Under the pieces are notes generated by a model. It saw only the letters and a list, made by a program, of their open reading frames with translations, was not told the origin of the DNA and did no database searches. Position numbers and translations under genes: made by a program. A stretch of DNA of 64,000 nt. Origin: Littorina saxatilis. Taxonomy: Eukaryota > Mollusca > Gastropoda > Littorinimorpha > Littorinidae. The stretch is from positions 40,450,312 through 40,514,311 of the forward strand of contig NC_090253.1 of NCBI RefSeq assembly GCF_037325665.1. Reading direction: 5' to 3'. The number at the start of each line of letters is the position of its first letter. The first letter of the stretch is position 1. This document shows positions 11,208 through 22,727 of this stretch, in pieces.

Positions 11208-11300
11208 ATGTGATTCGGGTAAGTATATTAATCAAATCAAAATTTAGATAAAAATTTTCGATTATAATTACATATTCTTACGCCGAATCACATGATTTGC
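11208..11300. repeat. DIRS-like internal complementary region
   Basis: Positions 11208-11261 are the reverse complement of the left edge (10926-10979). Positions 11262-11300 are the reverse complement of the right edge (31219-31257). The two halves abut exactly, so the region is a complementary copy of the circle junction. Confidence 0.8.
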
Positions 11301-13144
11301 AGATAACTTCAACCAGGCGGTGGGTAAGATCAAAGAAGATCAAACTCACTCTTAAATTCTGGAGAGGCATTGTCCCGTTGCCACCAAAGCAGGAAGGGAC
11401 CTAGATCCATCGTTACAGATAGATCCATACTGCCAGAAGGCAGCAATGTCTCCCTATGAAACTGATAAAGACAAAAGCCGAGCACCAGTAAGCTGTGTGC
11501 AGGACATCATCCAACCTCCCAGACCGTAAAACGGCCGAGGAGGAGGCCCAGGCCCTGGAAAAAGAGCTCGGGCTGAGCCTGGGGGAAAGATAGCCGATAG
11601 CTACGCCAAGCATCAGAGAGCCCGTAAGCTGTGCTCAGCACTTCTTCCCATCTCCTGAACCATAAAAAACAGCCCAGAAAGGGGCTCAAGTCTTGAATAA
11701 CCCGAGCCGAGTAGAGGGACAGACAAGCTGCCCCCCCCCCCCCCCCCCTTACTCTTGGAAGGAAATGCCAAAAACCCTGGAAACGACTAAGCGTAAGGTT
11801 GACCGATCATAAATGAAAAGCACCAACCTTCCCCAGGACCGTAAAACAATCATGCCAAAGTTAAAAGCCTTGGCATGGAGAGAGGCCCGAAAGGCCGGAG
11901 AGATAACGGTCAGCTCCAGAGAGGAGTGACCTGTTTCCGAGAAAGAGAGAGAGACGTCTGGGTTCAAAAAACCAGAGTCAAACTCAAAGAAAAAATCTCA
12001 GAAGAGACGGTCACCAGAAGTCCACTACCAGTCCATGCAGAAGCATAGAGGGAGGTAAACAGAGGAAGAAGCGGCCTACGAAAAGTGTAAGCCGCCAGCA
12101 GGGCGGAGATCGCGGTGGCCAAAGCCTGATGTGACCGGTGACTCTAACCGAAATGACTAAAGTCAGAGTGTTCACAAAGCAGTCTGCTTGTAGGTAAATG
12201 AAAGAAAATCAAAAACCCAAAACAGAAACGAGACTGGAAAGGAAAAACAGAAAACCGTGAAGCTAACCAGCCTTAAGAAGAAGAGCCCGAAGTAAATATC
12301 GCGGCCGACCGAGCCCAGAAAATTCCTGAGTCTGGCTGAAAAACCAAACACGTCTGATACCTCAGAACCGAGAATCAGACACGGAACACAAAAGGCAAGA
12401 GTCCGTAATAGTTGCAAGTGGTAGAGGGGTGACCGTAACAGGCAACCCAACCCCACCGGAAGTCGACCCGACTCGCCTCATGGCAGGATGAGGGAGAAGA
12501 GGAAGACACAAATTCTAGAGACACGGAGACCGTAGTCGCCCATGCCAGGCAGGAGACTATTACACGGGCTAAGGCTGAGAGCCGTAACGCCCGTAGACCT
12601 GCCATCAAAGATGCTGGGCTGAAAGCCCGCACCAAGAAACCAGGAAATTAACTAGACCTCTACCGAAAGGGGAGGGTTAGCCAATAAAGCTGAGAAAAGT
12701 GATAGGCCACAAGAATGACCCCTCACCATGCATTGCTAAAACCAATGCAAACTCAGTAAAATCTGAATGTAACTTCCGAGGCCAACTCAAGTAAACCTTA
12801 AGTTTGGACGAAACACCAGAACAAGTCCGATCGCTAGAGAAAGACAGAGTCAAAACCGGCGAAAGACCCACTAGGACCGAGTCCAAAAGAGCAAACAACA
12901 ACCAACACCACCAACGGATGAAATGGCTGTTGCACCAGCCGAGGCTAAAAAACCCGGAAGCCCTAATGCCGGCTGTTGTTCCCTAAAAACACCGACTAAG
13001 ACGTCTGTGAAAGGAAGAACCCCTCCGGATAAACCTGAGCTGAGGACTTAGCCTGAACAAGCTGAGTCTGCTTAGGTAGAGCCCGTTTTGCTGCTTCAAA
13101 GCTTGAAGAGCAAAAGAAGAGACCTGAAGGTCCCTACAAATCTT
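11301..13144. other. DIRS-like element body, no recognisable domain
   Basis: Several minus-strand frames of 60-95 codons occur but none resembles a known retroelement domain. CCGTAA-type words recur. A C18 tract lies at about 11731-11748. A similar anonymous body continues at 30187-31044. Confidence 0.35.
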
Positions 13145-13712
13145 TATTTCCTTGGAGGCCAGGAGGCCAGGGAGGCCTTGGAAGCCAGGAGACCTTAGAG
13201 GCCCGGAGGCCTTAGAGGCCCGGAGGCCTTGGAGGCCAGGGGGCCTTGGAGGCCAGGAGGCCTTGGAGGCCAGGAGGCCTTAGAGGCCAGGAGGCCTTGG
13301 AAGCCAGGAGACCTTAGAGGCCAGGAGGCCTTAGAGGCCAGGAGGCCTTGGAGGCCAGGAGGCCTTGGAGACCAGGAGGCCTTGGAGGCCTTAGAGGCCA
13401 GGAGGCCTTGGAAGCCAGGAGACCTTAGAGGCCAGGAGTCCTTAAAGGCCAGGAGGCCTTGGAGGCCAGGAGGCCTTGGAGACCCGGAGGCCTTGGAGGC
13501 CTAAGAGGCCCGGAGGCCTAGGAAGCCAGGAGACCTTAGAGGCCAGGAGGCCTTAGAGGTCAGGAGGCCTTGGAGACCAGGAGGCCTTGGAGGCCTTAGA
13601 GGCCAGGAGGCCTTGGGGGCCAGGAGGCCTTAGAGGCCAGGAGGCTTCAGAGACCAGGAGGCCAGGAGGACTTGAAGGCCAGGAGGCCTTAGAGGCCAGG
13701 AGGCCGAAGAGA
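13145..13712. repeat. GAGGCCTTGGAGGCCAGGAG minisatellite
   Basis: Over 550 bp of short imperfect units built on GGAGGCC, with TTG, TTA or AG spacers. Proline- or glycine-arginine-rich frames on both strands are by-products of the repeat. It belongs to the body of the DIRS-like element. Confidence 0.9.
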
Positions 13713-14289
13713 GACCCATCCACCAAGGGTGAAGAACTAAGGGTGTCTCTCATTGATTCCTCACAGACTAGGAATGGGCGAGGAACAAGTCCCGTCTGAA
13801 CATGACCGTATGGGCATTGTGCAGAGAGGAAGGCCTTCTCTGTTCTAAATTCGCCCTAGCAAAGGTGGAGAAAGCATCCCCTGCGTCCTGCTCTTTACTG
13901 AGTGTAAAGGGCGCCAAGGACTCCGTAAAGGAGTGTCTCCAAAATGGAAGCAAGTTCCAAAAGCTGTCTGCCCACTTCCTCAGAGGGGAAGAGAGTCTGC
14001 TCAGAGAGCAGGGGACTCGAAACGTTCCCCAAAGAAGAAGTTCCGGCGTGACCGGCAAAGGTGCACGCCGAGGGGCAAAAGACGACAGCAAATTCCGGGA
14101 CATCTTGGGCAAAGGCAACCTCCTCTAAGCCGCTAATGTCCCGAAGCTGGGAAGGCCGGAGCCTGAAGCCCCTTTCCTGCAAGTCAACGGCCAAACTTCA
14201 CCCCTGACTAAGAGGAGGATGAGAGGCGTCGAAGACCAAAGGCACAGGAAGTGAGAAGAACGGCAGAACCCACTACCGAAGTGTGTGGT

Positions 14290-15570
14290 AGCTGCTAATC
14301 CGCCTGAGGCAGGGAGCCTGCAAGCCCAAAGGGCACTGCTGACGAAAAAACCAGACTCAAACCAGATGGGACCATAGCAGGTCCACTATCCAGTGAGCCC
14401 CCACTTCCGGCCGGAGCCAGAAGCGCAGAGGTCGCGTACGATCGCCGACATAAGGCAAGGTTCAAACCGAACGTGACCGTAGTCTGTGCACTAACCAGTG
14501 AACCTACGCTTCCAGCCGGAACCAGACGCACAGCTGTCGCGGACGACTGCTGAAGTAGGGCAAGCTCGAACCAGAAGTGACAGCAGCCTGTGCACTAACC
14601 GGTGAGCTCACGCTTCCGTCCGCAGCCAGAAGCGTAGAGGTCGCGTACGACCACCGCCGTAAGGCAAGGTTCGAACTGAACGTGCCAGTAGCCTGTGCAC
14701 TAACCAGTGAACCAATACTTCCAGCCGGAACTGGAAGCACAGCCGTCGCGTACGACTGCTGCCGTAGGGCAAGGCTCGAAACCGGACGTGACAGCAATCT
14801 GTACACTAACCAGTGAACCTACGCTCCCGGCCGTAACCGGAAGCGGCGCCGTCGCGGACGACTGCTGAAGTAGGTAAAGGCTCGAACCAGAAGTGACAGC
14901 AACCTGAGCACTAACCAGTGAACCTACACTTCCGGCCGGAACCGGAAGCCCAGCTGACGCTGACGACTGCTGACGTAGGGTAAGGCCCAAACCGGACGTG
15001 ACAGCAGCCTGTGCACTACCGGTGAACCTACAATTCCGGCCGGAACCGGAAGCGCAGCTGCCGCGGACGACTGCTGACATAAGGCAAGGCTCAAACCGGA
15101 CGTGAACGTAGTCCGAACACTAGCCAGTGAGCCTTTTACTTCCGGCCTGAGCCGGAAGCAGCTGTCGCTGACGACTGCTGACGTAAGATGTGGGACGCAC
15201 CGGACGTGGCAGCAGGCTGCGCACGAGCGGAAGAACCACTGCTTCCGGCCAGAGCCGGAAGAACAGCTGCCGGAACTGACTGCTGTGGTAAGATGTGGGA
15301 CGCACCGGACGTGACAGCAAGCTGCGCACGAGCGGAAGAACCACTGCTTCCGGCCGTAGCCGGAAGCCCAGCTGTCGCGTACAACTGCTGGTGTAAGGCG
15401 GGGTTCGGTCCGGACGTGAACGCAAGTCGCTCACTAGACGGTGAACCCCTACTTCCTGCGAAAGCAGGAAGCCCAGCTGTCGGAACCGACTGCTGGAGTA
15501 CGGAGAGGTTCTGACCCGACGTGAACGCAAGTCGCTCACTAGCAGGAGAACATCCGATTCCGGAAACCGG
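14290..15570. repeat. Tandem repeat of about 105 bp
   Basis: About twelve diverged units share GTGAACCTACGCTTCC, a CGGAACCGGAAGC hairpin-like word and GCGGACGACTGCTG. Minus-strand frames repeat a PAGSVGSLVSAQ-like peptide but change frame between units, so coding is doubtful. It lies in the DIRS-like element body. Confidence 0.75.
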
Positions 15571-16452
15571 AAGTGCAACTGCCGTAAACGGCTGCTGCAG
15601 ACACCAACCTTGTTGTGGCCGGATCCCCGGAGGGACATGCACTGTTGCTCTACCGCCAGCGGAAGGCAACAAATGCCGGCCAGGAAGAGGAGAAGAAGAT
15701 CCCCACGGGACCGTCCAGAAACATCACGGTGGACAGCAGCCTGGTCCGGAGAAGACCCAGCGTCTGAAGGAGAGAACGTCGCCTAACCCCCAGGCGGGGG
15801 GCAGAGCTGACGACGAAGTCCGCCGCGGCAAACCTCGCGAACGAGGGAATCCATTTCTGGAAATAAGCAAAAGATAAGGGCAGACCCCAGGGGCCGGTTT
15901 CATATACCGCTCTTATCCTAACTTAGGAGCTCTTAAGGGGTCAAGATGGGGTTAAGAGCAAAGTTAAGATAGGTGCGTTTCACGGACCGCTCTTTGGCCA
16001 AAGAGCGCTCCTATGTCGCTCTTAACATAGGGCAGCCCCCCCCCAGCCCTAAGTTAGGTAAGAGCAGACAGAAGCGCCCCCAACTTGCAAGGGAGATAAT
16101 TTTAATCCTAAAAATGGCGGCCGTAAATGAGACTGTGAGTCGACTCGACTCGTGCATCATTTTGCGATATAACATGCGCCATCAACACATTTTCGTCACC
16201 GCACGGATCCGCGGAATGCCCAAGACGATAAGGAGAGTGCCGCACGCTTTCATTTGTCAAAGCATGGACTCCTCTTTGAATTATGTTGACAAGAGTGTGG
16301 ACGGTATGCAGTTTAGCACTTACAAGCACCCGCGAAGACTATGATTGCACCGTTTTCTGCGTGATTGATGTCTGTCAGTCCATGCACGGCGACATATTCT
16401 ACATCAGCAAGGAAACGAGTCTTCGCTGCATCCACCGAATGTATATTCTGCC

Positions 16453-16839
16453 TTGCACGACGAGTGTGAACCCGACAGGAAGCGGCTAACCACACGTACT
16501 CGTGAGCAATTCCAGATAGCTTGTACTTGTAGTGCACTTTTTCGGCGTGTTTGTGGTGCTGTTTACACACATTTTCGAACAACAGTCTATCAGTCAGTCA
16601 ACGAAACAAAACAGCACGAGTATAATATCAACAAGGAAGGATGCCACGCCGTGACGGCTTCTATAGGCATTGAAGTAGTTGGTGACGAACATCTTTGGAC
16701 CGTGTGTCGTGTTGTTCTATGGCCAGGGTGTGAAAAGGGTACCATGATTTTAAATGAGAGTTGGGTGTGTCCTGCAATCCAAGCACCTCTGGGCTTGTTC
16801 ATATACGGTGACATTGGCTACATCTTGACACCCTGAATA
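16453..16839 (+). pseudogene. Harbinger transposase remnant
   Basis: The frame contains VCGAV-THFR, SVNETKQHEYNINKEGCHAV, VVLWPGCEKGTMILNESW and LGLFIYGDIGYILTP. These line up in order with the catalytic core of HARBI1-like transposases (GAVDGTH, VNRKGYHSIN, WPGSTHDSRI and LGDSGYPLTP). The first catalytic Asp is lost (GAV-YTH) and the second shows as EKG instead of HDS. The YGD-GY motif survives. N- and C-terminal parts are not recognisable, so this copy is dead. Confidence 0.65.
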
Positions 16840-18159
16840 CTCAGTCACACCCTATATCTACAGCAGTGCTCCAAGCAGGTTAACTCAACACGTGAACTAG
16901 ACACGTCAGCAAGACACGTCAGCATTGTTTCCTGTCATGATGAAAAAAGGTAATGTTTGGAATAGATCTAAAGCATAATTGATCAAATGTTCCTTTCAAG
17001 GCATGCTACTTTTCAGATTGTGTTTGGGAATGTTGTTGCAGAAAATGTCAAGGTTATAAAACAGCTTGCATGAGAGAGAAAACATTAGAGCAGAAAAGGC
17101 ATGTTTGAAACTTAAATGGGTTGTTATTGTTAATCAGCACCATATTATATACTGACTGTGCTCGTTGTAAGTTTGACTTGGTAGCTGTGCTGACAGTGTT
17201 GTCTTAGTATCATCTGCACTGCAGATCTGTGCAGCGTATTCACCTGGTAATTGTAAATGCATACAAGCAAACACTGAAACATTCAGCAAACGCTCATAAT
17301 TTTCTTTCTTGTATCACCAGAGAATAAACTTCATCATCGTCTGGCACCACCATGCTCTCCTCCAGTGTCATCTTCTACCCGTGGACACTAACATACAGTT
17401 ACCAAAGCAAGGGCAGAGACAATGAGTAATGCCAATGAAAGCATAAGTCTTAGTGAACGTGGTGTGCAAGAAAAGACTGGACATCATTTCAGGTAAATAT
17501 GTTATGCTTGTAATATGATACTCATTCAGTCATTGACAATTCTGTAGAACATTTGGAAAACAAAAGAAGAGGCGTTCTGGGATCACATAGTACTAACTTG
17601 TGTAATAGTAGTAGTATGCATACACATTGAAAGAGATGTGTCAAAACGTATTGTTCTCACACACAGTGACACACACAAAAACTGGACAGTGAGTAAGAAG
17701 AATGCTGTTTCAGTGTTTGACTTCTTTTTTAAACTTTTATCTGAAACTTTGACTTTAAATTTTACTACTCCTTGATATCAACAAAACTGATTCTTAAGTG
17801 ACAATAACTAGTAATTTACTAGTACTAAAAACATGTATTTACACTGTTATTGTTAACGTGGGGGGGGGGGGGGGGGGCATAGATTGTGAGGAGAATAGAA
17901 CATGCTCTAGGGGATTTAAAGAAATTGTGCTAATTTGTAATTCAGTTGGTTTGTTCCATTTCCTGAATTGTTAGCCTTGTCTGATTCATTTTAAAGGACT
18001 GAGTCATTGCTGATATACAGAGCTTTCTTTTAATTGTTTAACCCCTCTAAATTAACGCAAGACCTCATGTTTTTTATTGCTGAAGCGATTGACACCTGCA
18101 TCAGCAGTAATGGCAGAACACAAAGTACAAAAGTTAACCAAAGAAGACACCCTGTTCTG
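16840..18159. other. Harbinger interior, no gene seen
   Basis: AT-rich sequence with no supported coding region. A G-run of about 16 lies near 17861-17877. Confidence 0.3.
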
Positions 18160-18430
18160 GACAGATAATTGATGTTCTTCTTCACGTATGTAAACGTTGC
18201 CAAAGCGCTTTGAGCTGTGAAGAAGCGCTATATAAATGTTCTATTTTCATTATTATTATTATTGTGTCTATCCTGAACTTGAGTCGATTTTTAAGTGGTA
18301 CTTTGTGTTTTTTCGGGTCAATTTTTGGGGGATCCTTTTTTGAGCAGCGGAAGAGTGTGCCACATTTCCAAGTGAAGTGCCTTTAATGGCGTAGAAAGTT
18401 TGAACAAAATGATTCGGGAGTGATTTTTTT
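18160..18430 (+). repeat. Dispersed repeat copy carrying a SINE 3' end
   Basis: GTGCCACATTTCC and GCCTTTAATGGCGTAGAAAG match copies at 26395-26650 and 46600-46860. Compared with those, this one has an extra piece of about 57 bp at 18200-18262 (GCGCTTTGAGCTG to a TTATTA tail). That is the 3' end of a tRNA-SINE family. Confidence 0.6.
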
Positions 18431-18565
18431 TTAAAGTACACAATTTGTACAGATAAAATGGTTTGCTAAGTGTAGTATGAATAAGAGCAAGTTTTAGAAT
18501 TACTCACTGTCTTCTCTTTTTCTTGTAAGATTATGTGGTGAAACTGCTCTGTTGCTAACATTTAA

Positions 18566-18650
18566 TAATAATAAAGTGTATTTATATTGCGCCTATCCCT
18601 TACAAAAAACAAAAATATTTGGCTCTAAGCGCATTACAACATGTGAAGGA
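18566..18650 (-). mobile_element. SINE 3' end
   Basis: Read on the minus strand: ATGCGCTTAGAGCC, GGCGCAATATAAATACAC and a TTATTATT tail. This is the common 3' end of tRNA-SINE and LINE pairs. Confidence 0.5.
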
Positions 18651-18825
18651 CTTGGTACAATCAAGTCTGACAAATACAACAGCACAATATACAGTCGGTC
18701 TCTTAGGTAAAAGCAGCTTCGACAGTTAAACACTTCTACTAAAAGATCCTCTAACAATTTACAAACATAGTTAAAGAACATCGAGTTAATAGGAATTAAA
18801 AAAAGGTTCTTATAATAAAACTATC

Positions 18826-18849
18826 TAGCGAACGACGAAGAAGAAGAAG
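18826..18849 (+). mobile_element. 24-bp SINE 3'-end micro-insertion
   Basis: TAGCGAACGAC followed by (GAA)n is flanked by the perfect 12-bp duplication AATAAAACTATC at 18814-18825 and 18850-18861. It is an extreme 5' truncation. Confidence 0.7.
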
Positions 18850-18904
18850 AATAAAACTATCAATGTCAATGTATAACAAGTCATTCAACGTAAATGGCCA
18901 AAGA

Positions 18905-19130
18905 ACAACAATAAAACAATGGTGATAAAACAGTTATACTCAATGGCTAATAACGAGGCAGAGTTAAATAGTATCGACACAAGATTAAAACAAAACATAT
19001 TTCTGGAGACGAATTAACAACAATAAAGCAATGGTGATAAAACAGTTTTACTCAATGGCTAATAGCGAGGCAGAATTAAATAGTATCGACACAAGATTTA
19101 AACTAAACATATTCCTGGAGACGCATTTAA
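18905..19130. repeat. Tandem duplication of about 113 bp
   Basis: AATGGTGATAAAACAGTT, AATGGCTAATAGCGAGGCAG and ATCGACACAAGATT recur in the same order in two adjacent copies. Confidence 0.85.
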
Positions 19131-19189
19131 TACAAGAAACCTTCTGCTCTTATGACTATGTTGCTGTTCCTTGTTCAAGGACCTCTACC

Positions 19190-19846
19190 CACACACTGAT
19201 GCTGACACTCATTGAGGGGCCAACTACCAACACTGATTGTGATACTCGCTGAGGGGTCGACTACCAACACTGAGGCTGACGCTCGCTGAGGGGCCAACTA
19301 CCAACACTGATGGTGATACTCGCTGAGGGGTCGACTACCAACACTGATGGTGATACTCGCTGAGGGGTCAACTACCAACACTGAGGCTGACACTCGCTGA
19401 GGGGCCAACTACCAACACTGATGCTGACACAACACTGATGCTGACACTCGTTGAGGGGTCGACTACCAACACTTAAGGCTGACACTCGCCGAGGGGCCAA
19501 CTACCAACGCTGATGCTGACACTCGCAGAGGGGCAAACTACCAACACTGACCCTGATACTCTCTGAGGGGCCAACTACCAACACTGATACTGACGCTTGC
19601 TCAGGGGCCAACTACCAACACTGATGTTGACGCTTGCTCAGGGGCCAACTACCAACACTGATACTGACGCTTGCTCACGGGTCAACTACCAACACTGATG
19701 TTGACGCTTGCTCAGGGGCCAACTACGAACACTGATACTGACGCTTGCTCAGGGGCCAACTACCAACACTGATGCTGACGCTTGCTCAGGGGCCAACTAC
19801 GAACACTGATGCTGACGCTTGCTCAGGGGCCAACTACCAACACTGT
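19190..19846. repeat. 37-bp minisatellite
   Basis: About 17 head-to-tail units share CCAACTACCAACACTGATG followed by CTGACGCTTGCTCAGGGG. The right half is more homogeneous than the left, as expected for recent expansion at one end. Confidence 0.9.
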
Positions 19847-20268
19847 ATGTAGTGGCCACTGTGTAACGTCCCTTGCACAAAACAACAAATTTTATATTTA
19901 AAATGGTTAAAGGAATTTTTTAAGCATTTACATTAATTATGCCAGGAACAGTCTGCAGACACAGAAGTATACAGTGGTTTTGTCAATATTAGTTAGCAGT
20001 TAAAACATGTCCAACGTTCATATTCTATTTCTATACTACCTGTCAACAACAACAAACTAAGCAAACGCGTTTGAGGGCAGATCATTTTAATGAGGCCATT
20101 TATTGTAAAACCAATTATAAGACTGAAAAGGCCATTCATTGTCCTATGTTATATAGAAAACAGATTTAGTTTACGCGAGGTACTGTTTATAAAATAGAAC
20201 CTACAAGACTAGCATCCCCAACAATCAAATTCGCAAAATCAAGTTTAACGTGTTAAAATTGACATATA

Positions 20269-21786
20269 CTGTTCAAAAAAAGAAACGCATAGTTGCTACT
20301 TGCCAAATTTGTTTTATTTTTCGAAAAAATTAACAGAAAATCCAATATTTAGATTATTTGTTTGAAATTTGGTATGGACACAGTTGAATGCACACACAGT
20401 TCATTTGCATCTTCAAATCAATCAGTCAATCAATACGATTGGAGGCCGAGGCTGTCAAGTCAGTAGGGGGTGTGACTGCCTTGAGCAGCAACAACTGCCC
20501 GGCACCTTCTGGGCATGGACTGGATCAGATGCCGGATATCTTGCTGTGGGATGGTGTCCCACTCCTCCTGAAGTGCCTGCAATAGATCGCGGTGATTTGC
20601 CGGCGCTTCTTCTCGCCTGCGCACACGTCTGTCCAATTCATCCTAGAGGTGTTCTATCGGGTTCATGTCTGGCGACATGGATGGCCAGGGAAGCACCTGG
20701 ACATGGTGGTCGGTGAGGAACTGGGTGGTGAGTCGTGCTGTGTGCGGGCGAGCGTTGTCCTGCTGGAATATGGCATCCTGGTCAGCCAGAAGAGGAAGGG
20801 CGTGTGGGCGCAGAATTTCCTCCACGTATCGCTGGGCAGTTATGCGCCCTTGGACGTGCACCAGGGTGCTCCTTCCAGCGGTATTGATCGCCCCCCACAC
20901 CATGACGCCTCCACCACCATGAACGGGTGCCTCATCCACACAGTTGGGCGCGTAACGTTCGTTTACTCTCCGGTAGACCCTCCTCCGACCATCATGTCGC
21001 TGGAGCAGGAAGTAGGACTCGTCGCTGAACCACACGTGTCTCCAGTGATTCCGGACGGTCCAGCGAAGGTGCTGGTTGCCCCACTGCACTCGGTTGTGGC
21101 GATGGCGGCGGGTGAGGACAGCTCCTCTGTGAGGTCTGCGAGCTCTCAAACCAGCTTCATGCAGGCGGTTCCGCACGGTCTGGTCCGATAATCGGTGTGG
21201 CCCGGGGAGAGCCTGGACAGAAGATGAGGCCGACAGGAAACGATTCCGGAGGTGGCGGAGCCGTATGAAGCGGTCGTGAGCAGCAGTTGTCGCCCTTGGT
21301 CTTCCCGCTCGTGGCAAGTCAGCAACGGAGCCAGTGGCTTGAAACCTGACCCACAGTCTACTGATGGTGCTCTGGGACACGTGGAAGTGCCTGGCGATTG
21401 CACTTTGACTTTGGCCTGCTTGTAAATGACCCAATGCAATTTGGCAGTCTTCTCTGCTCAATCGGGCCATCTTTCGTCGCTGAATTGTCGTCTGATTTCT
21501 TTGTGGCGAACAATCCGCTTTTATGGGTTTTGGAAGACATGGTGGGAGCTCAATATTCCCCGAGTTTCACGAGATTACACTGAAGCATGACGAGTGGTCA
21601 TGCCAAATGAGCAATTTTGACATTGTAGCCACTGATAACCCATGCGTCACGTGCAGAGCTCACTTGTGGCAATGGACGAAAGGTCAACGACCAGATAAAC
21701 ATTTTCTGCAGTTTGGTGGATATCCTTGTAGCCATATAACTAAATTAACCAAATATTACAAGCTATGCGTTTCTTTTTTTGAACAG
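20269..21786 (-). mobile_element. Tc1-like transposon, copy 1
   Basis: Inverted ends CTGTTCAAAAAAAGAAACGC and complement are flanked by TA (20267-20268, 21787-21788). The 1.5-kb element lies inside the Harbinger element. It is nearly identical to the copy at 50123-51817. Confidence 0.9.
20460..21470 (-). pseudogene. Tc1 transposase with one premature stop
   Basis: The frame starts MARLSREDCQIALGHLQAGQ, a helix-turn-helix, followed by a second DNA-binding segment. The catalytic blocks FSDESYF and FQQDNARPHTA and the SPDMNPIEHL motif are present. Reading stops at 20643, where copy 2 has Trp (EHLWDELD): TGG has become TAG. Downstream codons stay in frame to about 20460. It keeps 9-bp and 18-bp segments that copy 2 lacks, so neither copy is ancestral in full. 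Confidence 0.9.
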
Positions 21787-21788
21787 TA

Positions 21789-22727
21789 TACTATCAAAAC
21801 TGCTGAAAGGAAACCTGTTGTGCATGTTATTAGAAAGAAAAATTAAATATGCATCCAAACAGTCAGCTTAGTTTACATATCTTGTCTAACAATGGCGTAA
21901 TGGCATGATGAACGGTATGTAATTCTTCTGAGAAGCCGTAAAATGCGGTTTCTGGGGCCATTTTAGTGGGTAATCAGAAGAAATCCAGCACATTTAATAA
22001 ATTTCTCAATGCATTGCCTTCAAACGTCTGGTAATTTATGCTAAGACATGTCGTTAAGTACATCAAGTCATTCGAGAGATTAGGTTTGCTTTTATTTGAC
22101 ATGCCAGAAAGAGTCCTTAAAATAGTCGGTTGATCTAACTCTAAGTCTAAGCTGACTCATCAAACAAATTTAATTTGTTGCTATTTTCAACTTCAAATAA
22201 ACCAAATACTCAAATTTCATGTACATATTTTATTAGACATGGATGGTATGAGGATTTCAAAGCGAAAGTAATCTTTAAGAAGTGGACTATTTTCACAGCG
22301 CTGAGCACAAATAGCCCACATCAAGCTCACTGCTGAGCAGGGCTTTTGAGAGAGCATTTCCCAAGAATGTTTGTACGCGTTTGAACAAGTGGTCTGAGCA
22401 GCCGTCGTTGATTATGAATTACATTTCAGTGTAATTTGAAGCTTTAATGTTTGTTTAAAAAGCCTGCATATTTAAAAACAAATCTGTTTTCTTTGGAAAA
22501 GGTACATCTTTATTTTTTGTAATTCTTTCTAACATGTCGCATAACAGCAGTACTAACGTTTCAAATGACTTGACATTTTGTTTGTAATTCGGTACATCTG
22601 ATTGTCTTGTCTTTCCATTATTGCCCACAATCAGCAGTAGTGATTACTTCGGCACTTGATGGGATGTTGCGCAAGTCCAAGAAAGCAGCGTTTCCAGCAT
22701 CCAAAAGTCCATTTAAAATTCACAGGT
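21789..22727. other. Harbinger interior, no gene seen
   Basis: AT-rich sequence without recognised genes or repeats between the Tc1 copy and a LINE. Confidence 0.3.

Noticed and set aside
13229-13799. Gly/Arg/Pro-rich repetitive proteins
   Set aside because: By-products of the GGAGGCC minisatellite, open on both strands and in several frames.
19190-19846. CRISPR-like array
   Set aside because: The 37-bp units are contiguous and lack unique spacers; the genome is eukaryotic.
20369-21191. Plus-strand frames opposite the Tc1 transposase (also 50223-51018)
   Set aside because: Shadows of the conserved transposase frame; they recur in both copies only because the DNA is the same.
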